This document shows positions 53,642 to 62,288 of a stretch of 64,000 bases of DNA, piece by piece (positions within the stretch are counted from its first letter, which is position 1; each line of letters opens with the position of its first letter). The stretch spans positions 1 to 64,000 of the forward strand of contig JBBQWN010000002.1 of the NCBI GenBank assembly GCA_038210595.1, given 5' to 3'. The stretch is from Glacieibacterium sp038210595. Its GTDB lineage: Bacteria; Pseudomonadota; Alphaproteobacteria; Sphingomonadales; Sphingomonadaceae. Made by a program: the position numbers and the translations under genes. Under the pieces are notes generated by a model. That model was not told the DNA's origin. It saw nothing but the letters and a program-made list of their open reading frames with translations, and made no database searches.

Positions 53642-55058
53642 GCACGTCGCGGACGCCGGCCCGGTCCAAGCCAAGGGCCAGGCCCGCGAACACGATCCCG
53701 CCGGCGGCGATCGTCGCCACGAGGCGCAGCGCCGGCACCGCCTCGGCGAGCGGCCCGAGCCGCAGCCAGGTGACGACGCCCGCCATCGCCAGCGCGAACA
53801 GGATCGGCTTCGCGCCCGCCGCCAGCTGCGCTAACGCGCCGATACCGGTCGAGCGCGCGAACGCCCGGCCGCCGAAGACCACGCCGGTCAGCGTCGCGGC
53901 ATAGGCGATCAGTGTCGCGTCGCGCCCGAACGGCAGCGACAGCGCGAATGCTGCGGCTGTTGCAAGAACGCCCGCGAGACCGAACATCACCATCGCCCGC
54001 TGCCGCCCGTCGACGACCATGATGGCGTTGACCAGCATCCGGGTGGCACGGATCACCCACAGGACGAGCATCAGCTGGAGGATGGGAATAGCGGGGATCC
54101 ACTGTGGGCCGAAGATCAGCGGCACGGCATCGGGCGCGACCGCCGCGAGGCCCAGGAACAGTGGCGCGGAGACATAGGCGATGATCGCGGTGCCGCGGTG
54201 GAACAGCGGCCTGAGGTCGAGACCGGCACGCTTGGCGGCAGCAAAGCTGGTGACCGTGACGCGGCGCAGCGCGGTGATGACGATGCCGCAGCTTTCCTCG
54301 ACCAGTCGCAGCGCGAAATTGAACAGACCGACCGCGTGCGGGCCATAGACGGCCCCGTAGGCGATGACGAACCCGCGCGTGGTCAGCGTGCCGAGGCTGC
54401 CCTGTGCGCCGCCGAGAATGCCCAGCCGCAGCGTTTCGGCCAGCGCCGGGTCGGCGATGCGCAGCCGGGGCCGGCGCATCGTCGCCAGCAGCTGCACCGC
54501 CGCCGCGCCCTGCATCACCAGGTTGCTGACGATCAGCGCCCACGGCCCAGCCCCTGCTGCTGCCGCGCCGACGCCGGCCACCAGTGCCGCCGCCTTGGCG
54601 ATGACGGTGCGCTGCACCAGCGCCCGCGTCCTGAGCTTGCGCAAAAGGAGCCCGGTAGGGGCGGCGGCGAGACCGAGCCCGATGCCGGTCAAGCCTTGCA
54701 CCGCGACCAGCGCGCCGAGCAGCCGGTCGCCGATGCCCCAGGCGACGATCAGCCCGGCAAGGCCGGCCAGCAGTGCGGTCGCGACGCCGATGGCACTCGT
54801 CGTCCAGAACAAGGCGTCCGACAGCCGGGTGTGGACCGAGCGGGTGCGGACCAGCGCGTCGGGCATGCCGCCGAGCAGCGCCGCCTGCGGAATCGCGGTC
54901 AGCGCCACCGCCAGCCCCGCCCGGCCGAAGTCGGCGGGCCCGAGGAAGCGCGCCATCAGGATGACGGTCAGCGCCGACGCGCCCGCCGACGCGAGGCTTT
55001 CGACGAACGCCCAGCGCGCCGAGCGCGAAACCTTGGTGGCGATGCGGGCGCGGGTCAT
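53622..55058 (-). CDS. Wzx-like polysaccharide/oligosaccharide flippase
   Basis: 478-residue inner-membrane protein with about 12-14 helices. FLGPADFGRAGLAVALTAIP near the N-terminus and FGPQWIPAIPILQLMLVLW in the second half are typical of the PST/Wzx (MOP) family. It would flip undecaprenyl-linked glycans to the periplasm. Neighbouring glycosyltransferases and a sulfotransferase suggest a surface polysaccharide locus. Confidence 0.9.
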   Translation of the reverse strand: MTRARIATKVSRSARWAFVESLASAGASALTVILMARFLGPADFGRAGLAVALTAIPQAALLGGMPDALVRTRSVHTRLSDALFWTTSAIGVATALLAGLAGLIVAWGIGDRLLGALVAVQGLTGIGLGLAAAPTGLLLRKLRTRALVQRTVIAKAAALVAGVGAAAAGAGPWALIVSNLVMQGAAAVQLLATMRRPRLRIADPALAETLRLGILGGAQGSLGTLTTRGFVIAYGAVYGPHAVGLFNFALRLVEESCGIVITALRRVTVTSFAAAKRAGLDLRPLFHRGTAIIAYVSAPLFLGLAAVAPDAVPLIFGPQWIPAIPILQLMLVLWVIRATRMLVNAIMVVDGRQRAMVMFGLAGVLATAAAFALSLPFGRDATLIAYAATLTGVVFGGRAFARSTGIGALAQLAAGAKPILFALAMAGVVTWLRLGPLAEAVPALRLVATIAAGGIVFAGLALGLDRAGVRDVLRALRR

Positions 55059-55112
55059 TCCGGCGGGGCCTTAGCCGGGACGCTCGCAGCCGTCACGTTA
55101 AGCCAATAAGAC

Positions 55113-56021
55113 ATGGCGGCCATGATTTCCCTGATCGTCTGCACACGCAACCGCGCCGCTGCGCTCGCTGACTGCCTCCGGCGCATCGCCGCACTGGCCC
55201 ATGCCGGGCCGTGGGAGGCGGTGATCGTCGACAATGGCTCGACCGACGCGACTGCCGAGATCATCCGCGCCTTTGCCGCGGGCGCGCCGTTCCCGGTCCG
55301 GTACGTCCACCAGCCAGTGAAGGGCCTCAGCAACGCGCGCAACGCCGGGGTCGCGGCGGCGGCGGGCGACCTGATGCTGTTCACCGATGATGATTGTTAC
55401 GTCGAGCCCGACCTGCTCGACGCCGCGGCGGCGGCGTTTGCCGATCCGGCGGTGGGCTTCGTCACCGGGCGAGTCCGGCTGTTCGACCCCGAGGATGCGG
55501 CGGTGACGGTCAACGAGTCGGTCGAACCGCTGCGCTTTGCCGCCGGGCGCTTCCTGCCGGCGGGCGCGGTCAAGGGGGCGAACTTCGGCTTCCGGCGGAC
55601 CGTGCTCGACCAGATCGCCGAGCGCGGCGTGCCGTTCGACCCGCTGTTCGGCAGCGGCGCGCGGTTTCCGGCCGAGGATGCCGACGCGGCGCAGCGCGCG
55701 GCACTGGCGGGCTGGGCCGGGGTCTATGATCCTGCGCTGGTGGTCTGGCATCATCACGGCCGCAAACCGGGCGACCTCGCACCGCTGTATCGCGACTATG
55801 ACGTCGGGCGCGGGGCTTTCCATGCCAAGCTGCTGCTGACGCGCGGTGGGTTCGGGGCGGGGCTGCGGGCGTGGGCAGGGCTGCTGCGGCGGGCGCGGGC
55901 CCGACCAACGCTGTTGAAAGACGAACTCCGCGGCGCGCTGGGATACTTTGGTGCCGCGAGTACCCGCGGGTGGCGCGCCGCGCTCAGCCGGGTGGCCGGA
56001 GGTGCTCGAGCCGAACGCTGA
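55113..56021 (+). CDS. glycosyltransferase family 2
   Basis: 302-residue GT-A fold enzyme: ISLIVCTRNRAAALADCLRR, AVIVDNGSTDATAEI, the metal-binding TDDDCYVEPDLLD, and GFRRTVLDQIAERGVPFDPLFGSG with PAEDADAAQRA as the acceptor-side acidic motif. It adds a sugar to a glycan or lipid acceptor in the cytoplasm. ATG at 55113; a second ATG at 55122 is equally possible. The 3' end overlaps the convergent sulfotransferase gene by 38 bases. Confidence 0.92.
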   Translation: MAAMISLIVCTRNRAAALADCLRRIAALAHAGPWEAVIVDNGSTDATAEIIRAFAAGAPFPVRYVHQPVKGLSNARNAGVAAAAGDLMLFTDDDCYVEPDLLDAAAAAFADPAVGFVTGRVRLFDPEDAAVTVNESVEPLRFAAGRFLPAGAVKGANFGFRRTVLDQIAERGVPFDPLFGSGARFPAEDADAAQRAALAGWAGVYDPALVVWHHHGRKPGDLAPLYRDYDVGRGAFHAKLLLTRGGFGAGLRAWAGLLRRARARPTLLKDELRGALGYFGAASTRGWRAALSRVAGGARAER

Positions 56022-56733
56022 GCAGGTCCGCCACCGCCGCTGCATCGAACGGCGCGCCGAGCAGGGCATGGACCGGACGCAGCGCCTCCGGATCCGTCGT
56101 CCAGCTGGCATAGTCGACCTTCACCGCCGTTGCCGGGTTGGCGGCGACGAAGGCGTCGGCGTGCGCCTCGAAGCGCGCGATGTCGGCGGCGAGCGTCGCC
56201 TTGTCGGCATCCTGCCACCACGCCGAGCGCGCCACCTCGTCGACGCTGCGGGTGTTGAAGACGAACAGCGCGGGGGCGAAGGCCAGCGCCATGAACGCCA
56301 GCTGCTCGTCGAGGTCGGCGGTCAGGTAGCGGATTTCTTTGAAGCCCGCAGTGCGGCTGCCGCGCGGCGGTTTCAGGATGGTCGCGACGAAACTGTCGGC
56401 GAGCGACCGCGCGAACGCGCCCGGATCGGCGGCAAGCGCGCCGTGCCAGGGATGATCGACCGCCTGGTGCCCCCAGCCGTATTTATCCTTCAGCACGGTT
56501 GCGTTGCGCCACGCTTCGAACAGCCCGCGCACGACGCCGTAGTTTTCGCCCGCGACATAGACGCCGGGCATGGCGTTGAGGATCTTCTGGAGCAGCGTCG
56601 AGCCGGTACGGCCATATGTGACGATGAACACGAAGCGTTCGGGACGCACCGCGGGTCCGGCGCGGCGCAGGCGCTCGCGGTAGCGCGCCAGGCGGGTGCG
56701 GGCCCGCGACGTCAGGCTGGGCTTGGCGGCCAT
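55984..56733 (-). CDS. sulfotransferase-like protein
   Basis: 249 residues. The N-terminal FVFIVTYGRTGSTLLQKILN is the PAPS 5'-phosphosulfate loop (RTGSTLLQ) and VFNTRSVDEVARSAWW the 3'-phosphate region with an Arg-Ser pair. These imply transfer of sulfate from PAPS to a hydroxyl, probably on a carbohydrate given the neighbours. Nodulation-type carbohydrate sulfotransferases share this outline. ATG starts 1 base after the GT25 stop. Target unknown. Confidence 0.82.
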   Translation of the reverse strand: MAAKPSLTSRARTRLARYRERLRRAGPAVRPERFVFIVTYGRTGSTLLQKILNAMPGVYVAGENYGVVRGLFEAWRNATVLKDKYGWGHQAVDHPWHGALAADPGAFARSLADSFVATILKPPRGSRTAGFKEIRYLTADLDEQLAFMALAFAPALFVFNTRSVDEVARSAWWQDADKATLAADIARFEAHADAFVAANPATAVKVDYASWTTDPEALRPVHALLGAPFDAAAVADLLSVRLEHLRPPG

Positions 56734-56734
56734 G

Positions 56735-57448
56735 TCAGTGTCCCAGGTTGGCGAGGCGGCGGCGTGCGCTGTCGAGCGCGCGGCGCGCCTGCCAGCCGAA
56801 TTCGTGCCAGCGCGGGGGGCCGAGGCGGCGGCGCTCGCCCTCGATGGTGGAGGGCAGACCGATCTCCATCACCGGAAACGGGTGCAGGCCGATGTTGGCG
56901 ACGCCGTGCACCCAGTAGCGGTCGATCTCGTCGTCGACCGGGCGCACGACGCGGCGGATCGACGCCAGCCAGCGCACCGCGCCCTCACGCCTTAATATAT
57001 AGCCCTGGGTGCCGAAGGCGATGCCGCGGTAGCGCACCACATGCCGCCCGGCGGCCGCGCCGATGACCTTTGCGCCAACCGGGGCCTTGGCGTGCAGCCG
57101 GACGAACGGATGCGCCGCCAGCGCCGAGGTCACCTCGGGCAGCTGCGCGAAGAAGCCGGGATCGATCAGCAGGTCGTCCTCCAGGATTACGGCGGCCGGG
57201 GCGTCCCCCGCGGCGACCGCGCGCCACAGCGCCGCGTGACTGGCGAAACAGCCGATCTCGCCCGGCGTCAGTGTGCGACGCACGGCCCGGACCGCGCTCG
57301 CAGGATCATAGCTCAGGCCGTCCGGCAACGCCCGCAGCGCGTCGAAGAAGCGCCAGTCGAGGCCGGGCACCGCATCGAGCTGGCGCGCCATGCCGACGCG
57401 GCGGGGCGATTCGGCCAGGCTGATGACGTGGACCGGGACCGGCGTCAC
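56735..57448 (-). CDS. glycosyltransferase family 25 (LPS/EPS-type)
   Basis: About 237 residues. Starts VPVHVISLAESPRRVGMARQ, then GEIGCFASHAALWRAVA and AVILEDDLLIDPGFF (metal-binding ED/DD), and an ERERR-like end. GT25 enzymes add galactose or glucose to LPS oligosaccharides. GTG at 57448 is preferred over TTG at 57451. Forms a pair with the sulfotransferase, so a glycosylated product may then be sulfated. The 238 bases between it and the next gene show no clear promoter. Confidence 0.88.
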   Translation of the reverse strand: MTPVPVHVISLAESPRRVGMARQLDAVPGLDWRFFDALRALPDGLSYDPASAVRAVRRTLTPGEIGCFASHAALWRAVAAGDAPAAVILEDDLLIDPGFFAQLPEVTSALAAHPFVRLHAKAPVGAKVIGAAAGRHVVRYRGIAFGTQGYILRREGAVRWLASIRRVVRPVDDEIDRYWVHGVANIGLHPFPVMEIGLPSTIEGERRRLGPPRWHEFGWQARRALDSARRRLANLGH

Positions 57449-57686
57449 CAATGTGTCCGCGCGGTGTCGCCAAAGCGTTGCAAATCATGGTTCCTGTTCA
57501 TCTGAACGCGGGGCTACGCGACCAAGCTTACACTTTTGTCACACTGCGCCGGACAATGCTCGTTTGGCGGCCGCACGCGGCGGCGTTGTCGCAAAACTTA
57601 CATGATCGCGCTGGTAAGACTCCGCTCACTTGCGGGGGGCAAGCCGGCCTGGCTGTTCCCGCGTGTTTCAGGCGAAGTCGCGCAGC

Positions 57687-59312
57687 ATGAAATCACTACC
57701 GGTTCTTTGCTCGCGTGTTGTACCGGTTTGGTTGGTACTCGGCGCGACCGCGGCGTGGGGGCAGGCGTCCCCTGCGGCGGTACCGGTGCGCGCGGCACCC
57801 GAACGGTTCGAGATCGCCGCTTTCGACGTGACCGGCGTCCATGTGCTCGACACGCGCGCGATCGAGGACGCGGTCTATCCGTTTGCCGGCCCCGACAAGA
57901 CCTCGGCCGACGTTGAGGCGGCCCGCAAGGCCCTCGAGGATGCGTACAAGGCCCGCGGTTTCGAATCGGTGCTGGTCGAGATTCCGCCGCAACCCAACGG
58001 CAGCTTCGTCGCCGGCATCGTCGCGTTGCGCGTGACGGAGGCGACCATCGGCCGTCTGCGCGTCACCGGCACCAAATTCCACGCGCCGACGATCGTCGCC
58101 GCACAGCTGCCCGCGCTGAAGGAAGGCGAGGTCCCCGATCTCAAGACCGCGGCCGCGCAGCTGGCGGAGGCCAACCGTTTCCCCGACCGCGAAGTGACGC
58201 CGTCGATCCGCGCCGGGCGCATCCCCGGCACCATCGACGTCGATCTGAAGGTCAAGGACACGTTGCCCTTCCACGCCAGCGTGACCGTCAACAACGACCA
58301 CAGCGCCGCGACCGAGCCGCTGCGCGTCATCGCCAGCGCGCGCTACACCAACCTGTTCCAGCTCGGCCACACGCTGACCGCGTCCTATCTGGTGGCGCCG
58401 CAGGACCGCACCCAGTCGGAGGTGTTCTCGGCCTCCTATCTTGCGCCGATCATCGGGACGCGCTGGACCGTGCTCGCCTTCGGCTACAAGTCGAACAGCG
58501 ATATCGCGGCGCTGGGCGGTACCCAGGTGCTCGGCAACGGTTATGACCTCGGCATCCGCGGCATCTATCGGCTGCCCGGTGAGAAGGTCCAGCAGTCGGT
58601 CAGTTTCGGCTTCGACTACAAAGACTTCAAGGAGGACGTGTTCGTCCCGTCGAGCGACCCCGCCATCCCCGACACGACGATCAAAACGCCGATCGCCTAT
58701 GTGCCGGTCACCGTCGCCTATTCGGCGCAGCGCGCTACCGAACATACCGCCGCCAACGTCAACGTCACCGTCTCGGCGGGGCTGCGCGGCCTCGCCTCGA
58801 GCGAGCGCATCATCCAGACGCGCCGCTTCGATGCGATCGGTAACTTCGTGCGGCTGAACCTCGATGCCGATTATACGCGCAGCTTTGCCCGGGACTTCGT
58901 CGGGATGCTACGCTTCTCGGGCCAATTGGCGGATTCGCCGCTGGTCACCAACGAGCAGTTCTCGATCGGCGGCCACACCTCGGTGCGCGGCTATTTCCAG
59001 TCGGAGGCAGTCGGCGACGACGGCGTCAACGGCACCGCCGAGGTGCGCAGCCCGTCGTTCGCCAGTTTCCTGGGGACCTTCGTCGACGAGGCGCGGCTGT
59101 TCGTCTTCGCCGATGGCGGCTTTGTCCGGATCCGCCGCCCGCTGCCCGACCAGACCGACACCTTCACCCTGGTCAGCGTCGGCGGCGGCGCGCGGGTGCA
59201 ACTGTTCCGCAATGTACGCGGGGATGTCGCTTACGGCGTGGCCTTGACCGACGGCAGCACGACCAGCGCCGGCGACGGCCAGATCGTGTTTTCGGTCAAG
59301 GCGGAGTTCTGA
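57687..59312 (+). CDS. two-partner secretion outer membrane transporter, ShlB/FhaC/HecB family
   Basis: 541-residue TpsB-like protein of the Omp85 superfamily. Signal peptide about 1-26 (ending AAWGQ). POTRA-2 type domains about 38-180: FEIAAFDVTGVHVLDTRAIE and IGRLRVTGTKFH. A C-terminal beta-barrel follows (about 190-541) with the L6 motif HTSVRGYFQSEAVGDDG. Such proteins export a large TpsA exoprotein. No TpsA is present upstream; it may lie beyond the window. First gene of an operon with ExbB, ExbD, TonB and porin genes, which is unlike classical TPS loci that need no energy source. Confidence 0.93.
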   Translation: MKSLPVLCSRVVPVWLVLGATAAWGQASPAAVPVRAAPERFEIAAFDVTGVHVLDTRAIEDAVYPFAGPDKTSADVEAARKALEDAYKARGFESVLVEIPPQPNGSFVAGIVALRVTEATIGRLRVTGTKFHAPTIVAAQLPALKEGEVPDLKTAAAQLAEANRFPDREVTPSIRAGRIPGTIDVDLKVKDTLPFHASVTVNNDHSAATEPLRVIASARYTNLFQLGHTLTASYLVAPQDRTQSEVFSASYLAPIIGTRWTVLAFGYKSNSDIAALGGTQVLGNGYDLGIRGIYRLPGEKVQQSVSFGFDYKDFKEDVFVPSSDPAIPDTTIKTPIAYVPVTVAYSAQRATEHTAANVNVTVSAGLRGLASSERIIQTRRFDAIGNFVRLNLDADYTRSFARDFVGMLRFSGQLADSPLVTNEQFSIGGHTSVRGYFQSEAVGDDGVNGTAEVRSPSFASFLGTFVDEARLFVFADGGFVRIRRPLPDQTDTFTLVSVGGGARVQLFRNVRGDVAYGVALTDGSTTSAGDGQIVFSVKAEF

Positions 59313-59349
59313 TCATGCGCCCCGACGCGCCCAGCAAAGAGAAGCGGAC

Positions 59350-61116
59350 ATGAAGCGAGCGATCCTAGTCGCGGCCCTGCTGACGCTGGCCGGCTGCGCC
59401 GAATCGGGCAGCGGCTGGTGGCAGAAAGACTGGCCGGCGCGCCAGCCGGTGACCATCGACACGACCTCGACCGGGGTCAACGTCAGTGGCCCGATCGGGC
59501 GCACACCGGTGCTGCTGCGGCTGCATTCGGGCAATTTCGACTTTGGCCTGTCGGCGGATAATGGCGCCGATATCCGCGTGCTGGCGGCCGACAACAAGAC
59601 CCCGCTGACCTATCATATCGAAAGCTTCGACCCGCTGCTCGGCGTCGGCGCGGTCTGGGTCGACGTGCCCAAGCTGGCGGGCGGCGAGAAGCAGGAAATC
59701 TGGCTGTATCACGGCAACAAGGATGCGCCCGCGGCGGTCAACACGGCGTCGACCTACGACGCCGACACGGTGCTGGTGCTGCATTACGACGAGGCGGTCG
59801 GCACGCCGATCGCCGACAAGACCGCGTTCAAGAACAACCCCGCCAACGGCCCGACGAGCAGCGACGAGGCGTCGATCATCGGCCGCGGCGGCAAGTTCGC
59901 CGCCAGCCCCGGCATGACCGTGCCGGCGACGCCGTCGCTGGCGATCGCGGCGGGCGGCGGCTTCACTTTCTCGACCTGGGTCAAGCCCGACGCGGCGACC
60001 GGCGACCAGGCGCTGTTCGCGCGCGACGGCGTCGTCATCGGCCTCGCCAACGGCGTGCCCTATCTGGGTGTCGGCGGCGCGCGCACGGCGGCGGTGAAGC
60101 CGGCCCCGGCCGGGCAGTGGACCCATATCGCGGTCACCGCCGACGGCAAGGCGACGCGCCTGTATGTCGGCGGGCTGGAGGCCGGCAGCGTCGCCGGGGC
60201 GCTGCCCGCGATGGCCGGCCCGCTGACCATCGGCGGCTCGGCGGCGGCACCGTTCAGCGGCAGCATCGACGAAACCCGCCTGTCCAAGGTGGCGCGGCCG
60301 GCGGCGGCGATCCTCGCCGAGGCGGCGGGCGAGGGCCCCGAGGGCAAGCTGACCAGCTTCGGCAAGGACGAGGAGCAGGGCGGCGGCGGCGGCGTCGTGG
60401 TCTACATCCTGAAGGCGACGCCGGGCCTCGACTGGGGCGTCATCGCGCTGTGCATCGTGCTGCTGATCGCCGCGGTCGCGGTGATGATCGCCAAGGCGCA
60501 GTACATCGGCAGGCAGCGGCGCGCCAACAAGGCGTTCATGAAGCGCTTCCGGGCGCTGCATGAAGACCTTATCCAGATCGACGCGATCCCCGACATACCG
60601 CCGGCGGAGCGCAAGCTGATCAAGTCGTCGCCGCTGGGCAACCTCTACGAGGTCGGCATCGAGGAGCTCGAGGTGCGCCAGAAGGCGCGCGGCAACCGGC
60701 CGCTGTCCGGCGAGGCGGTCGAGGCGCTGCGCTCCGCGGTCGATGCCCAGCAGGTCGAGGAGAACCAGAAGCTCGACAAGTACATGGTGCTGCTGACCAT
60801 CGCCATCTCGGGCGGGCCGTTCATCGGGCTGCTCGGCACCGTCATCGGCGTGATGATCACCTTCGGCGGCGTCGCGCTGGCCGGCGACGTCAACGTCAAC
60901 GCGATCGCGCCCGGCATCGCGGCGGCGCTGCTGGCGACCATCGCCGGCCTCGCGGCGGCGATCCCGTCGCTGTTCGGCTACAATTATCTGAACAGCCAGA
61001 TCACCGAGATGGCGGACGAGATGCGGGTCTTCGTCGACCGGCTGGTGACCCGCCTCGCCGAGATGCAGTCGGACCGCGCCAACCCGCTGCCGCCGCTCGC
61101 CGTGGCCGCGGAATAG
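59350..61116 (+). CDS. DUF2341-LamG-MotA/TolQ/ExbB fusion protein
   Basis: 588 residues. Residues 1-16 form a signal with lipobox LAGC (Cys16). A DUF2341 domain follows (about 22-130, GSGWWQKDWPARQPVTI start). A LamG/ConA-like jelly roll (about 165-322) has FTFSTWVKPD, WTHIAVTADGKATRLYVGG and GSIDETRLSKVARPA. TM1 is about 358-385, then a cytoplasmic helical part. The ExbB core with two TMs (about 478-548: GGPFIGLLGTVIGVMITFGG, APGIAAALLATIAGLAAAIP) ends the protein. It should form the proton channel with ExbD and energise TonB. The lectin-like periplasmic half is absent from standard ExbB and may sense a glycan or exoprotein. Confidence 0.92.
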   Translation: MKRAILVAALLTLAGCAESGSGWWQKDWPARQPVTIDTTSTGVNVSGPIGRTPVLLRLHSGNFDFGLSADNGADIRVLAADNKTPLTYHIESFDPLLGVGAVWVDVPKLAGGEKQEIWLYHGNKDAPAAVNTASTYDADTVLVLHYDEAVGTPIADKTAFKNNPANGPTSSDEASIIGRGGKFAASPGMTVPATPSLAIAAGGGFTFSTWVKPDAATGDQALFARDGVVIGLANGVPYLGVGGARTAAVKPAPAGQWTHIAVTADGKATRLYVGGLEAGSVAGALPAMAGPLTIGGSAAAPFSGSIDETRLSKVARPAAAILAEAAGEGPEGKLTSFGKDEEQGGGGGVVVYILKATPGLDWGVIALCIVLLIAAVAVMIAKAQYIGRQRRANKAFMKRFRALHEDLIQIDAIPDIPPAERKLIKSSPLGNLYEVGIEELEVRQKARGNRPLSGEAVEALRSAVDAQQVEENQKLDKYMVLLTIAISGGPFIGLLGTVIGVMITFGGVALAGDVNVNAIAPGIAAALLATIAGLAAAIPSLFGYNYLNSQITEMADEMRVFVDRLVTRLAEMQSDRANPLPPLAVAAE

Positions 61117-61129
61117 GAGTGCTGACACC

Positions 61130-61537
61130 ATGAAAGCCGGTGGCGGCCGCAAGGCCTATGACGACATCAACATCACGCCGATGCTCGACCTCGCCTACGT
61201 GCTGCTGGTCATCTTCATCCTGCTCGCCACGGCGAGCGTGCAGGGGATCAAGGTGGAGCTGCCCAAGGCCGGCTCGGCGACCAATCTCGCGGCGCCCAAG
61301 ACCAAGGCGATCACGATCAACAATGCCGGGCAGATCTTCCTGGATGCGTTCCCGGTGACGATCGCCGATCTGGAGGCGCGGCTGCGCACCGAGAAGGCGG
61401 CGAACCCGGAGGTGCCGATCGTCGTCAAGGCCGACGCCAAGGTGCCCTATGAGAAGGTCATCGAGGTGCTCGACCTGCTGCGGCGGCTGGAGCTCAACCA
61501 TGTCGGCCTGCCGACCGGAAAGCCGAGCGGCAGCTGA
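61130..61537 (+). CDS. ExbD/TolR family biopolymer transport protein
   Basis: 135-residue inner-membrane subunit: DDINITPMLDLAYVLLVIFI with the proton-relay Asp20 in its single TM (about 15-35), then a periplasmic domain with VPIVVKADAKVPYEKVIEVLD. It pairs with the upstream ExbB-like fusion. AGGAG overlaps the end of that gene. Confidence 0.95.
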   Translation: MKAGGGRKAYDDINITPMLDLAYVLLVIFILLATASVQGIKVELPKAGSATNLAAPKTKAITINNAGQIFLDAFPVTIADLEARLRTEKAANPEVPIVVKADAKVPYEKVIEVLDLLRRLELNHVGLPTGKPSGS

Positions 61538-61539
61538 CC

Positions 61540-62256
61540 GTGGCCGCCGCCTACGCCCTGGACGAGGAGGAGCGGCCGCCGGCGTGGCGGCGCGTCCTGC
61601 CGTGGGTGATCGGCGGCATCGTGCTGCTCGGCATCGGCTGGGCGATCATGGCGGTGATGAACCAGACCGTCGGCAAGGCGAAGCCGGAGCCGCCGCCGAC
61701 GCAGGCGATGCTGCTGCCGCCGCCGCCACCCCCGCCGCCCCCGCCGCCGGAGCAGGAAAAGCCGCCGGAGCCGACCGAGACGCTGAAGCCCGTGCCGGTC
61801 GAGACCCCGACGCCGACGCCGCAGAAGGCCGACGCGCCCGCCGCGGTCAGCATCGACGCGGCCAGCGAAGCCGGCGGCGACGCCTTTGGGCTCAAAGGCG
61901 GCGGCCCCGGCGGCATGGGCGGTACTGGTGCGACCGGCACCGGCACGGGCCCCGCGGGCGGTGGCGGCGTCATCGACAATTTCTATGGCCGCAACCTGGC
62001 GCGCGCGCTGCAGGAGAAGGTCGCTGACGACAAGCGGCTGGCGCGGCAGGTATTCTCCGCGGACTTCAATATCTGGATCGACCCGCAGGGCCGCGTCACC
62101 CGGGTGATGATGGTCCGCGACAGCAGCGACGCCAAGCGCGACGCCGCGCTGCAGGCGCTGCTGGAGGCCGTGCGCGGCCTCGATCCGCCGCCGGCGTCGC
62201 TACGCTTTCCCCAGAAGATCACCGTGCGCGGACAACGCGGCGGCAGTTTCGGATGA
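61540..62256 (+). CDS. energy transducer TonB
   Basis: 238 residues: TM about 18-40, an eleven-proline run and Pro/Glu/Lys-rich spacer (about 51-105), Gly-rich segment (about 118-145), then the C-terminal domain (about 147-238: IDPQGRVTRVMMVRDSSDAK and ALQALLEAVRG). Couples the ExbB/ExbD proton-motive force to an outer-membrane partner. GTG start 2 bases after exbD. The outer-membrane partner is not a plain TonB-dependent receptor here; candidates in the operon are the ShlB-like transporter and the porin. Confidence 0.92.
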   Translation: MAAAYALDEEERPPAWRRVLPWVIGGIVLLGIGWAIMAVMNQTVGKAKPEPPPTQAMLLPPPPPPPPPPPEQEKPPEPTETLKPVPVETPTPTPQKADAPAAVSIDAASEAGGDAFGLKGGGPGGMGGTGATGTGTGPAGGGGVIDNFYGRNLARALQEKVADDKRLARQVFSADFNIWIDPQGRVTRVMMVRDSSDAKRDAALQALLEAVRGLDPPPASLRFPQKITVRGQRGGSFG

Positions 62257-62288
62257 CCACCGCAATGAACAGACAGAAGGGCGGCACG

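Noticed and set aside
57496..57557. Palindrome GTTCA-TC-TGAAC and a TTGTCA/GACAAT pair as the promoter of the ShlB operon
   Set aside because: The palindrome is short, and the -35/-10 pair has a spacer of only 10 bases.
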